Part shown: in pieces, positions 52,306 to 63,124 of the stretch
How positions within the stretch are numbered: the stretch's first letter is position 1
Layout: the number at the start of each line of letters is the position of its first letter
Origin: Amblyomma americanum
Lineage: Eukaryota; Arthropoda; Arachnida; Ixodida; Ixodidae
Length of the DNA stretch: 64,000 nt
NCBI RefSeq assembly: GCF_052857255.1
Contig: NC_135497.1
Coordinates: 346,968,799-347,032,798 of the forward strand
Reading direction: 5' to 3'
Notes under the pieces: generated by a model
What the model saw: only the letters and a program-made list of their open reading frames with translations
What the model was told of the DNA's origin: nothing
The model's database searches: none
Translations under genes and position numbers: made by a program

Positions 52306-53231
52306 GATTCTCTCTATTGCGGAGTAGCCCACTTCCTTTGGCACCCTCCACTCAAGTAGAGCGAACTTCACATGTTAAGCTCTTTTTGCGCTTAATTTCA
52401 ATAAGCTAAGGGGAAAATTTTTTTCGTGCAAGTTGACGTGAAGCGTCCAATGAAAACTACGTACACTTTCAGAGTGCAGTCACTAGAAACTCGAGCGCGG
52501 CGTCAGCTACACCGGGAGCCGATTCTGTGTTCCGATGGTGTTTTGAAAGGATAAATGCGGGTGAGCTAGAGCGTTCCTTGACCACAGCAGTGGTACACAA
52601 TGATAGCAATGGGATACAGCATTTCGCGCTTGGTTACAAAAGCGCTCATTGGCGGAGTGGCTGTACGTTACAGATGACGAGAAGTTTGAATCTAGACGAA
52701 ATGCAGCCTTACGACAATTTCATAGCTCTGATGCACTACGCATGTGCTCGCGAAATTTTATGCGTCTAGAGTTATTCAGCGGCGGAACGCTTTCGTGTAC
52801 CTCTCCTAGAGAGGACGCAGAAGCGTGTAGGGAATGCGCCTCCACTCTTCGAACACCGATAGCTGTGAACTGCACGCGCCCTTAGATTGCGCTGGCTGTA
52901 CGGAGCGACAGGCATTGTCATGTTGCCTTTCATAAAGAATGTACAAAGCACAAAAGTTGTTGGAACGTTGCTCGCAGTAACGCCAGTAGTAACACGTCTG
53001 CGCGCTCACTGGGTCAGGGATGTTGCCACACTCCAAATGTCGAAATATGCAACGCCAAGACTGACGGAGACAAATGCCACGATCCGGAGCGTGGCCAAGA
53101 TCTCAAAGTGACAGCGATTCCGGAGTTCATTGCTGTGTTGGCGCCTGTATGTCGTCTGTTTTTCGCCGGCCCAATTCTCGGCTCCTGGGGCAGCGTGGTG
53201 ATTTCTCTCGCTTGCATGGAGAGAAGTATGC
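52306..53231. other. No gene seen
   Basis: No further Kunitz-like exon or splice-bounded frame is recognisable. Ordinary unique sequence. Confidence 0.4.
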
Positions 53232-53475
53232 ACTGGAGAGAGAGTAAACTTTACTGAGAAACTGGTCTTGAGAGTTGCTTGACGATCTCATGGGTGGCGT
53301 CCTCATTCCAAAAGTACAGCTGTCCGAGCTGGTTCACGGACCTGGTCGATGAGCTTTAGCTGATCGTCCAAGGTTACGCTAGTCAGCTGAGGCCCCAACC
53401 AGTGGCAACTGTACTTCTCCGTTCCCTGCTTCCGCCTACAATTCCTGCACACTCAGGCCGAGTTACGCCGTGCAA
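53232..53475 (-). pseudogene. 3' end of another LINE ORF2
   Basis: Minus strand: CRNCRRKQGTEKYSC, then LDDQLKLIDQVREPARTAVL ending with a stop, followed by a short 3' UTR closing with TAAAGTTTACTCTCTCTCC. This C-terminal tail and terminal CT run are like other tick LINE ends. Everything upstream is missing. Confidence 0.6.
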
Positions 53476-53816
53476 CTGGCGGCGAGTAGAATTTTCTTTC
53501 TTAGAAAGGATAACTGCTCATTTAAAAGCGGTCAATTACCATCTGTTCTGCGGCGCAGTAGATTAGCGCTCGTTTTCTCATCTAAATAATTTTCTAGCCT
53601 GTCTTTTTTTGCTCAAAGAATTTACGGTACACAACTGTTTTAATGTCTCCCATGTTTGTTTGTGACCTTTAAAAATGAATTTAGAGACGCTGTTGAGCCT
53701 TTTCTAAGGTTGTCAGACGAGCCGGGAGGCTAAACGGGATGTTTAGTATAGCAGCGTTTAGCGAAAGGAACTATGCCATGGCGCATTGGTAAAAGCTTTG
53801 GTAGACATTAGAGACA

Positions 53817-54018
53817 TTTACCATACCGTGCACAGTGTGACCGTTACCCTTACCTTTACCGGAGTACTGAGAGCCCGCCCATCGCCGCTGAGCAAGCGTT
53901 GATTGATCCCAATGCTGCCGTCTGGTGCCGTCAAGGCGATTTGCGCATGCGCTTTGGCTGCGCACGGGCTCCCGTACTCTGGTACCGCTACCGGTAACAC
54001 AGTACACGGTATGGTAAA
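53817..54018. mobile_element. MITE, 202 bp with terminal inverted repeats
   Basis: The left end tttaccataccgtgcacagt and the right end (reverse complement TTTACCATACCGTGTACTGT) are inverted repeats of about 30 bp. Inner parts gtgaccgttacc / ggtaacac-g also match. No coding capacity. Target duplication not clear. Confidence 0.75.
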
Positions 54019-56634
54019 GGTGTCTATTCCGTAAAACGTACGTTTCTTGTTTTCAGTGCTTGGCTTGGGATTAGCAAAAAAAAAAACGTCAAAGGCCACT
54101 GCTTCACACACAGTTGTTAACACGAGAGATAAACATCAAGATCGTTGAAATTTCTATCCATTCCGCGTTAAAATACGTATTATTTGCAACGAAAGTGTCG
54201 AGAACAAGCGCGTTCTCGCTAAATGTACCGCTGCGGCACCTGGCGGATAAGCCCTCTGCTATGAGAACTGCACATGGCGCGCCGAATGGTGCTGGAAGGG
54301 AAGGTCATGTGAGAAAGTTACGGTGCTCCAGTCATTCGAATTGGTACACGTATCAACGCTTCGTCTCTTCCAGGCACCACTAAGAAAATGAACTGTTCCA
54401 GGAATATTTTAAAGGCTTATAGATACGGTGGTATTTTTACTTAGCCACGGTTCTCGTTCCTGCAGGTGTATACGAATAGAACATGTGAACTGAATTTATT
54501 AACCTGGCATATTCTTTGATACTATAGTAGTAGTTTATTATGACATGACCACTTCCTTTATGTTTATGTCACATTACGGAAGATTCCATGGTTTCCCTTT
54601 AATGTGAAGTCTTTGGCTACTATTCATGAAAGAAAACAATGTAAAGATTCAGACATAACACTCTTGTATAAGGCGTTACAATATATGTTTCATGTGTATC
54701 ATGTAGATATTGCCATGTGGAAAATATAGCTTGAAGAATGTTTGAAATGTGTTTTAATAGACATCTTATGTCATCAATTGCTCGCATTTTTTGTTTTTAT
54801 GTCTTAAATCTTTCTATTATCTTTTTTTACAAACAGTTACTCATCAGCACTTATAGAAATCAAACTTTAAAAAATCTACTTCTCATTAAAGTTGCGGAAC
54901 TGCGAAGTTTAGCTTGGCACAGGAAGGCAACGCACTGGCTTATATGTACCTGACAACTTTGTTGGGTCGCCCAATGAGCTCTTGACTGTGACATCTGTGC
55001 CCAGCCTGAAGGCACAACTGAAATTTCTGTATTAAATTTCAACGTTTTACTTCATTACCACTCGCATTCTTCTGATAGTGAAAAAGCCGCTGTTTTCTGT
55101 GTGCATGTGTGTGTGGAAGGTAAATAAAAGTGCCTTTCCCAGACGGCATCGTGTGAAAGAACATAAATAAGGTGACACTGAAAATGTTTAACCACGGCAC
55201 AATACAAACCATGTTGTGCAAAAGCAATTCTACTTGATAGAACACTTCTTGCAAAAACACATTCCCACTGTGAGTACACTATGATCAGCATGACTGCAAC
55301 GTGTCAAAAAGAAAAAAAAAACAAATCTCTCTATTTGTTGTGCCTGGGATACTTGTTTCCGGTAGCTCTTGATCCTTTTTATTCTTCTTTCGCTTCCTGT
55401 TGCAGTAATTATATAGTCTGCCTCATCTGATGTATCTACAATTGTCAGACTGAGAGACGAATAGGAAAGAGGTCTGGAACACTGTCAGGCATTATGCCTT
55501 TTCTTCAATGTATAGGCAGAACGAGTGAAGTACAGTTTATTTGGTTCTGCTCATAAATGACCTGATTTAAAACTTTGCATGCAAGCATTATTCCGAACAT
55601 ATTGATTTATGATTGATTTATAGTGCAATCTGGGCATTTAAACTCTTCTAGAAGAGCTACTGGCACTTTTTGTGCTTTCTGCATCATTTTTGCACTGAGC
55701 ACAGGCTCATCTGATGTATAATCTTCCATGCTTCACCTTGTATGGTGTACGATGTATGCTTTACATAGTTTTCTTGCTTCAGCAGATTTGATAGCAACAA
55801 ATGTCAAGAGCTTTCAACCTGACATCTTAATAATAAGCAAAATTATTTTTACTTCTGTTTAATGAGAAAAGAAGAAAAGTTCAGCTTTGTGATGCCCAAG
55901 TAATGACATGACCTATGTCCCGCATTACAGTTTAATCCCTTTAGTATCTTTCTGCTTGATAAAAAATTCATACCTTTCATTGAACATAAAAGGTTGTTCT
56001 TATATTGCTACAACACTTACTTGAAGGAGCTTTATACCAATTTTCTTCTGCGGTTGAGAAGATATATCAGCTAGTTAGGGTGAAATATAATTGGCCTTGA
56101 CTGGGTAATTGCCATCTGCATTTACATACACGCATGGGAAAAGTCCTAAATTAAGAATTTGACATAGTTGCAGCTCATATAAACCAAGATCAGCCTGTCT
56201 CAACCAGGAACCTGTTGTCCACAGTTTTAAAGAAAGAATCATAGTTGTTTGCTAATATGTGCTGGCACACCTTCTCGTCCAAAGCTTTGTTCCAGCTGGA
56301 ACTAAGTGAAAGTACAATCAAAACTGAGGTGCTCCTGAAACATCACGGCAAATAGTTCCAGTTAGCGACTTAATAGACGCTAAATGCTTCTGTCTTGGAC
56401 CAACAGTAGGTGAACTTCATAAGCATGGCAGATTTCCAACGGTCACCAGCTTTGGAAACCACAGGGTTCTATGTGGTCTCAGCTCGGATATGTCAGATTA
56501 AACTGTCTACATTTTCAGTTGGTACCAGTCGAAAGCCTGCAGGCATGCATTGCAGCTGTGTAAAGGCTTCTGCTGTAATCTTTCTGTGCGAGATGTGTCC
56601 TAGTTTGGATTAGTTCTTTTTTTTTAAAGAATAG
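54019..56634. other. No gene seen
   Basis: Long AT-rich stretch. Short open frames without motifs. Could be intronic. Confidence 0.4.
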
Positions 56635-56801
56635 CTCTTAAAGAGATCTCCTTTGACACCGGATGAACTTGGAAAAACAGTAACAGGGAATAAAGTGTAC
56701 ACTGTAGTGCCCGCGGCGGGAACTGCAAGAGGAGATAGCTGGGTACGCACTTGTAGGCGTGGCTGCAAGCCCTTCTGGCCCATGCGGTTTCGCCCATGTG
56801 G
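56635..56801 (+). CDS. Candidate exon, unidentified
   Basis: Bounded by a T-rich tract plus aaagaatag (acceptor) and TGTGG|GTACCG (donor). The frame between them is open for 55 codons and includes TVVPAAGTARGDSWVRTC and GCKPFWPMRFRPCG. Not recognised. Frames on the opposite strand are equally open, so support is weak. Confidence 0.25.
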
Positions 56802-57325
56802 GTACCGGTAACTGGTTGCGCTGCAGCCGCAATGACAATCATATTTTGAAAAATCTAGAAACTGACGCGGATATTACAGTTAGCTATAATTAAACTTTCA
56901 ATAAATAACGCGCATTACTGTAATTGGAAAAAAAATTAAATAATATATATTAGATTGCCAGACTGCTGGTTAGATAAACCACGTTAGCTTTATTTTGACG
57001 CACTCTTTTAACACAAAAAAATCTATTTAAAAATTATTACGTCTTCGGAAAAACTCACTGTAGACCATCAATTCTAGAGTGATTATAGCATGTAGAGAAC
57101 TTTCTATCAGATAAATTAGGATCGGCATACATATATCTTGCAACTGAAAACTCACATGCACCTGCTGAATGACATTTTTTTGCTGCTTTTGTGAATACAT
57201 GCCTTACTTATTTTCTTCTTCCGTAACTGCTACATATTTCACATCGCAATAAAAACTAGTTCAGCCGCAACTGTGAGTGCACATACTTGGATGCATTTCT
57301 GTACTGATTATTTCTCTGCTGCAAG

Positions 57326-57447
57326 CGATCAACCTGGATCAGCTGGCCCAGTTACCCATTCTTCTTGGCGAAAATCTTAGCTGCAGTCATGGAAGCAGCA
57401 TTCTTGGGCAAGTGCGACATCTGTGGTCATATCGTTCAAGTAGTGAG
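57326..57447 (+). CDS. Candidate exon, unidentified
   Basis: Acceptor ttctctgctgcaag and donor GAG|GTACGTG enclose 122 bases. The open frame reads INLDQLAQLPILLGENLSCS and onward to SYRSSSE. The phase does not join simply to 56635-56801, so it may belong to a different transcript. Not recognised. Confidence 0.3.
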
Positions 57448-60030
57448 GTACGTGATTTGTGTGCATCTGTGAGAGGATGGCCCTATGGGCCATGTACACC
57501 TGATATCTAAATATAAAAATTTTTGGTATGCTAATGTGCTGAATCATATAGACGAAATTTGATATTCCAAAGATGGCTTGATCACATCAGACATAAAGCA
57601 AAACATTACTTGTTTTATTTCAAGTTCCAGAGACAATATGAAGTTTTATTTTTGGGCTGCATGTACAACGTAAGGTGAGAGTTGAGTGCGCACTCGTGTT
57701 CATATATAATTGTTAAATGCACCAAAGCGTTGAATGCAACAGAACATTGCCATCGCGTTTTCATGGAACCACGAAAAAAAAACAGAACAGCCAAGAACCT
57801 TAGTAGTTGAATGTTTAGCGTGAAAAATATTGTGCAGCGTTGCCTGCAGTTCTTTTTATTACTGTGACATATGCACCATATGCTTCTCTGGAATTAGCAA
57901 GGCTGTGTTATTTTCACGATCGTTCTGCATGCGCAAAGCTTCAGAAAAGCACTCTGATGAGTCTCTGTTATGCTGAGCAGCGATCTGTGGAAGGGAATTA
58001 GCAGTGAAGTGGGAGCATGGCTAAAGCGTGCGAAGTTGCCGTACGCGTGCGCTTCTTCGCTGTTATCGTGGTGGCCGCATTAATCAATCACCGCCTATTT
58101 AAATCTAGAAATTGTGTATTTTAAGGTGCAGGTGACAAGAATAAGCGAATGGCAGAAACACGCAACCTCATTTCGTACAGCGCTGTTTGTGCCGTCTCCC
58201 GCGGCATAGTTTCGTTTTTATGCTTTCGGTCGTTCGCGCTAGCGTCGCAGCGGCGATGTAACTGTGCCAACAGGCGCACAAAAAATCATAGTCTTTAAGT
58301 GTGTTGGGGTTGGCCTGGGCGCTTCCTTCCAGAAGTCGCCGAACGCAGCGACGAACAAGCGCCAATGTAGAGGGTATAATCTTGCTTTTTCTGGCCGGTG
58401 TCGGCATTACGCGCGCATTGAACGAATTCCGGGACGGTGTAAACTACCATCGGAAGATGACTTTCGCGACGTACGAGAAGGGAATTATGCAACAATTGCC
58501 TTATATAACAGATATAGGCGATCGAGTTTCTGTTGTAGGGGCTTCTGTGGCAGCTGGACTATCTGGCTCATATGAAAAAAAAACGTAGCACCGGGAAAAA
58601 CTCAGCAACCGCGAACGTAACAGTGGGGTTCTACTTGATGTTTTTTTTGCAAAGGGAAAAATCAATCTTGCATCTTTTCATTGCGAGGGCTAGAAGCGCC
58701 TGCTGCGGAACTCCATCTCGTATCTATATCACCGTTTCGCTGGGCCGCTGGGTACGATCAGTGCGTTTAATGGTAAACTCTTTTATGCGCGATCCTTCCT
58801 CACACACGCGCTCACACAGTGAACTCTCGTTGTTTTGTGCTTGCTTTTATAGCTCAAACTTTCGGTCAATCTATTGGAACTGAATTAAGAGCGCCAAGAG
58901 TGGTCGCGTGTGTGCGGCGGCGGTTTTGTAGCCGTGCTCCCTTTGACCAGTCTCATATATAAATTTGTCGCTATAATAAACTTTTGAGATATCCGACAAG
59001 TATTCTGAAAATAAAGACAATATATCCAAGGGCCATTACGTTTCAGGACAAATTGTGCGCGCGCCATGGATGAGAAATATATGTATGGCCATGTGCCAGT
59101 GGTCACGCTTTTGACGTCTCGACTCTTCAAACTATTAGGCAACCGAAAATTTGTTCAAACTATGCTCATTTGAAACGAAGGGTAAAGGGACCGAAAAAGA
59201 ATTCTTAACACAGAGTTCAAAATAAAGACAGCGCGACCGGAGGGGTTGGTACGGGTCTTTTTATTCTTACACAACCGCTCATCAGCACTGATGGCATTAA
59301 TAGCGGCGCCTCATAGATTCCACTAGATCGGCCCCGCATACGCTAAAATAAACTAGTCCCACGGCGTGGCAGGAACAGGAGCGCAGCTGGGGAGCGAAAC
59401 TGCACTTCGAAAGTACCGTGTGACAGGAGTAGTAGACGAGTGGTTCTCCACGATGGCCGCATGCAGCACGCTTCTTTGCTATGCTTCATCGGTCAGGACA
59501 GTTAAGCTGTACTGCAGTTGCGTACGCTTATATTACCGGCAGCTTTGTCGCACTGAAATACGCGATTTTGACGGGAGCGAAGCCGCAGTTTGTAAATAAC
59601 GCAAGTTGAATTAAGCGATTTCCCTATCTGTGTACAGTACGCACCTTGCATACCTTTCTGGCAATAATGTTCCTTAGCAGCTTAGAAAAGTTAGAACAAG
59701 AAAAAAACGAATATGATATTAAGAGGTCATGCGAATTCAATCAAACACCTAGCTCAGGAGCAGAAAGATAGGTCACAACAGTAAGAGAAGTGTATATCAA
59801 ATTTAGCAAATATTTAGGGCCCTTTGTTTGCAGTTAAAGCCTGATATTACCCAGTTTGTGCACCCGAAGCATAAATCATGAAAACCAGGTTAAACCCAAT
59901 TCCTGCTCAAAAAGTGCCTTCAAGAGAAATGTAGTTTTCCAGTGCAGCAGGCTGAAGCTACCGTATAGAAACTGACACTTGTATTGAACCTGAAGGCATT
60001 GGACACACTGGCCATGTGATGGCTTCCATG
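57448..60030. other. No gene seen
   Basis: AT-rich with a GC-richer patch at 58150-58580 where several overlapping frames occur. None has a domain or splice support. Confidence 0.4.
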
Positions 60031-60743
60031 TCATGTTGCATAGCATGAATTACTGTGGAAGACATCGTTTTCTTTATGCTCTTTTACAGTGCAGTTTCGG
60101 GTAATACCAATTTCACAAATTTCCAGCAAGAGCCCATTGCTACAGAATCCGCCTCGATTGCAGCGAGTTTCAATCCCAGCAGCACCGCTAGGACAGTTAC
60201 CTTGCCTCTGTAAAATACCTGCAAAGAACATTCAATTCAAAGGGCCCTGATTACAATGTTCAGGAAGAGCTTCCCTAGCATTTTCAATGCTCAAGTGCTG
60301 AATGAGTTGGTGGTATGGGTGCAAGCATGCCGCACTCACTGATGATGCAATTAGAAAACGTGCTACCCACCTGTAAAAACTTCAAACTGGCCCCTCCTAT
60401 GCAATAAAAGTAGACACGTTCTGTGCCCACAAACATCCTGTTCGTTACCTGATTTACATATTCATTGGGTTTCAGCACCCTTTTAGCAGTTGTCTAAAAG
60501 CAGCATGTTGGCGAGTTTTTTTCCTCATTAGGCTTGTGGAGCATTTTCTGGTGCAATGGCAGAAACAGGAAGGCAATATGCAGTTCTGCAGCAACACTTC
60601 AGACTGAGATGCAACACACGGCAAGCACTTACCTCAAAGATGAATCGGTTGCTCAGAGGAAACAATGTGGGGTCTGCGTATGGCCTTAAAAAAACTGCTT
60701 TGTAACACGGTTTTTCTATAGGGCCAACGAAGTTGTTACTCAT
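60031..60743 (-). CDS. Predicted three-exon gene, function unknown
   Basis: Exon 1 (60743-60633, 37 codons) begins MSNNFVGPIEKPCYKAVF and ends at a consensus donor GAG|GTAAGTGC. Exon 2 (60493-60371, 41 codons) follows the acceptor tgctgcttttag, reads TTAKRVLKPNEYVNQVTNRM through CIGGASLKFLQ, and ends CAG|GTGGGTAG. Exon 3 has two acceptors. ttctttgcag gives 60218-60084 (44 residues, hydrophobic AVLLGLKLAAIE). tattttacag gives 60207-60031 (58 residues with six Cys, including CNRGGFCSNG). All junctions are phase 0 and the introns are short (139 and about 152 bp). An in-frame TAA lies just before the ATG. I know no family for it. The consistent splice signals are the evidence; a chance arrangement is possible. 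Confidence 0.4.
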
Positions 60744-61984
60744 TTATTCATACGCTTCATTAATTACTGACAAGGCGTATCGGTAGGAATATTTTATTTG
60801 GCACGGATGTTCTGGCCGACGTCAGTCTAATGCGACTCTGCTTGTAGGTCAAGGCGCAGACTTGTGGGCACAATCTTGAGCCAGTAGCCTGGAACGGGGA
60901 AAAGGTGCCTTGGACCAGAGAATGCCGCACCATGCAAGGTCGGCTGCTGCAGTCCCTCCACTAGTGTCAGTCATACACAGGGTTGGATGCCACGAGAAGA
61001 TAAAAAAGTATGCAAGCTCAGAGCAATAAAATGCAACTAATAAACCATAAAGAGAAACCCACAAACAAATACACAACAAATAAAATGCATATGAGAGAAA
61101 TAAAGATAAGGACATCTCCCAACAGACTATAGCAGCAGCCCACGCACTCCTGTAGTGGCTTTGCGTATATGGATGCTTGAAAGATCCCAGAAAAGGATAG
61201 AAGGAACATTGTTCAAGATGTGCCGGAGAAACCACGCATAAAAAGAAGTGTGTACAGGGCAGACACTAAGAACTAATGAAAATAGTCAAGACAAAGAACG
61301 AAAGGTTTTCTGAAAGGCTTCTGACGCTGGCACACAGAAGGTCACAAGCGTTATATGCTCAACCCAAAACCTTTAAGGGGTGCAGACACCAAATTTTTGG
61401 TTGGAGTGTTCTTAGTTTCAAACGTTGCATGCTGCCACCAGGCGCGTGATACGTGCTCCGCGATTCATATATGTGCATTAAATATTATCGCATTATTTAC
61501 ACTGAGCGATTTCGGTTTCTGAGTATCGGGGTGTGTTATTACGTCACTCCCGAGGAAGAGCAGCAACTCTGGTCATGTGGGCTCCAAAGGTGGTGACACA
61601 AGGACCGCTGCGTCGTCTGCTCTCGTACATACCAGGGCCTTTCGAAATGCCGGCCGGTACTGCGATATGCTTTAATTTCGAGTATCAAAACATATATCAA
61701 AACCGATATTTGAAATTACAATAAAAACATGTTTCCACAAAATGCAGCGCTGAAAAGAAACATTTCACAGAAATAGTTTATTCCTCCTCATCATTTATCA
61801 CATCCTAAAACTTACTGAGCATCTCAATGAATGAGGGGAAACCATGTAGAGTTGTGCAATTTGTGTGAACCATAATACTGTTCAAGAAAAAAACATGACA
61901 GCTTGACTTCGTAAGTTGCCGAAGAACAATATTTCGGCTTTTCACTTCTCGGCCTTTTGGAGAAGATCATATAGCACCGAAGCG
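60744..61984. other. No gene seen
   Basis: A minus-strand frame at 61235-60849 is hydrophobic but has no start context or homologue. The rest is AT-rich. Confidence 0.35.
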
Positions 61985-62110
61985 CGGCCTTATCGTAGAG
62001 CATCCGCCTCGCACTCGAGATGTGCTGGGTTCGACTCCCAGTACCGTCAGGTACGCACCGGTTTTTTAAAGGGTACAAGATTACACCCGTCCTGGTGCTT
62101 GGCTTATGTA
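61985..62110 (+). mobile_element. SINE of the second family, tRNA-like head
   Basis: gccttatcgtagagcatccg (A box region) and gtgctgggttcgactcccag (B box GGTTCGACTCC) in tRNA-like spacing, then ggtacgcaccgg and cctggtgcttgg. Related to 31416-31515. Confidence 0.65.
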
Positions 62111-62464
62111 GGGTGATATGCTTGGGAAAAGGGTCTTCGACGGCAAACCGTTGCCTGGACGGATCAGAGACATGCTCCGCCGTCAAGCAACCCTAAAGCC
62201 GCCTCGTGCGGTAGAAGCCCACCCTTTTTTTTTAACAGTCATGCACACCTGCCGATGCGTGAGCCAGCCACAATCGTAGCAAGCAAATACCGCCGCACTT
62301 TGCTCGTAGGGGGTTTGCGAGCGGTAAGTGCTACGGCACATCTCTCGTGAGGCTAGACAAGTTAACGTTTCATGAACGGTGTAAGTTTTGTAACTGGCAC
62401 AAGGCGCGAGTTCTGGACTGCGGGTTTTAACCACGTGGAGTCGTTTTTGTGCCCACATTAGACG

Positions 62465-62645
62465 GGAAATTTTAGGCGCAGGCTATCCTGCCCACGCGGT
62501 GCACCCCTGGAGAGCCGAGCACTAGGCTGGAGGACCGCCTGTTCCTATTGGATTAACCGGCTGGGTTTACCGCAGGCCGCAGGAATCGAACCCACGACCT
62601 CCCGTAGCCAAGGCGAGCACTCAAGCACGAGGCCACGGCTGCGTT
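62465..62645 (-). mobile_element. tRNA-like SINE, third head type
   Basis: Minus strand GCCGTGGCCTCGTGCTTGAG then GTGGGTTCGATTCCTGCGGC gives A and B boxes in the right spacing. The body runs on to about 62465. No acceptor stem pairing to support a genuine tRNA gene. Confidence 0.6.
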
Positions 62646-62766
62646 GCAGATGCTCTTCTTGTCACGGTTCAGACACTGAAAAGGCGTATGCCGTGATGTG
62701 GCACTATTGAGAAACATAAGATGACAAAAAATCGATGACTAGCATCTTAAGCTTGGGGATTAAGGG

Positions 62767-62820
62767 GATTTGCAGCCGTGTTTTCGATGCTAACGGGACC
62801 TGCTCACATTTTGTAGGTGA
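62767..62820 (+). repeat. 54-bp direct repeat in LINE 5' region, copy 1
   Basis: gatttgcagccgtgttttcg through attttgtaggtga. Identical to copy 2 except one base. Confidence 0.9.
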
Positions 62821-63070
62821 TCGACGCACTGTTCCCGCTTCGTTCGAGCATCGCCACCTTTCAAGAGCGGATGCCTGGCGCCTGCTTGTAGCACGCTCCT
62901 GCTGATTTCGAGTCGTCGGCAATACTTGGCAGCCTCGTGCTGCTGTCACTATCGCCTACGCCTACCTGCGCAAGGAACCGTCATCATCCACTGCGCAGAA
63001 GACGCCATCAGCAACGACTACAGCGCCCCTGGACACCCTACAAGTCCCCATGAAGACAAGCGCTCATCGT

Positions 63071-63124
63071 GATTTGCAGCCGTGTTTTCGATGCTAACGG
63101 GTCCTGCTCACATTTTGTAGGTGA
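63071..63124 (+). repeat. 54-bp direct repeat in LINE 5' region, copy 2
   Basis: One mismatch (gggtcctg for gggacctg) against 62767-62820, 304 bp apart. The sequence after the repeat differs between the copies. Confidence 0.9.

Noticed and set aside
58264..58588. Overlapping frames as a small gene
   Set aside because: Two frames are equally open, neither has a recognisable motif or splice support.
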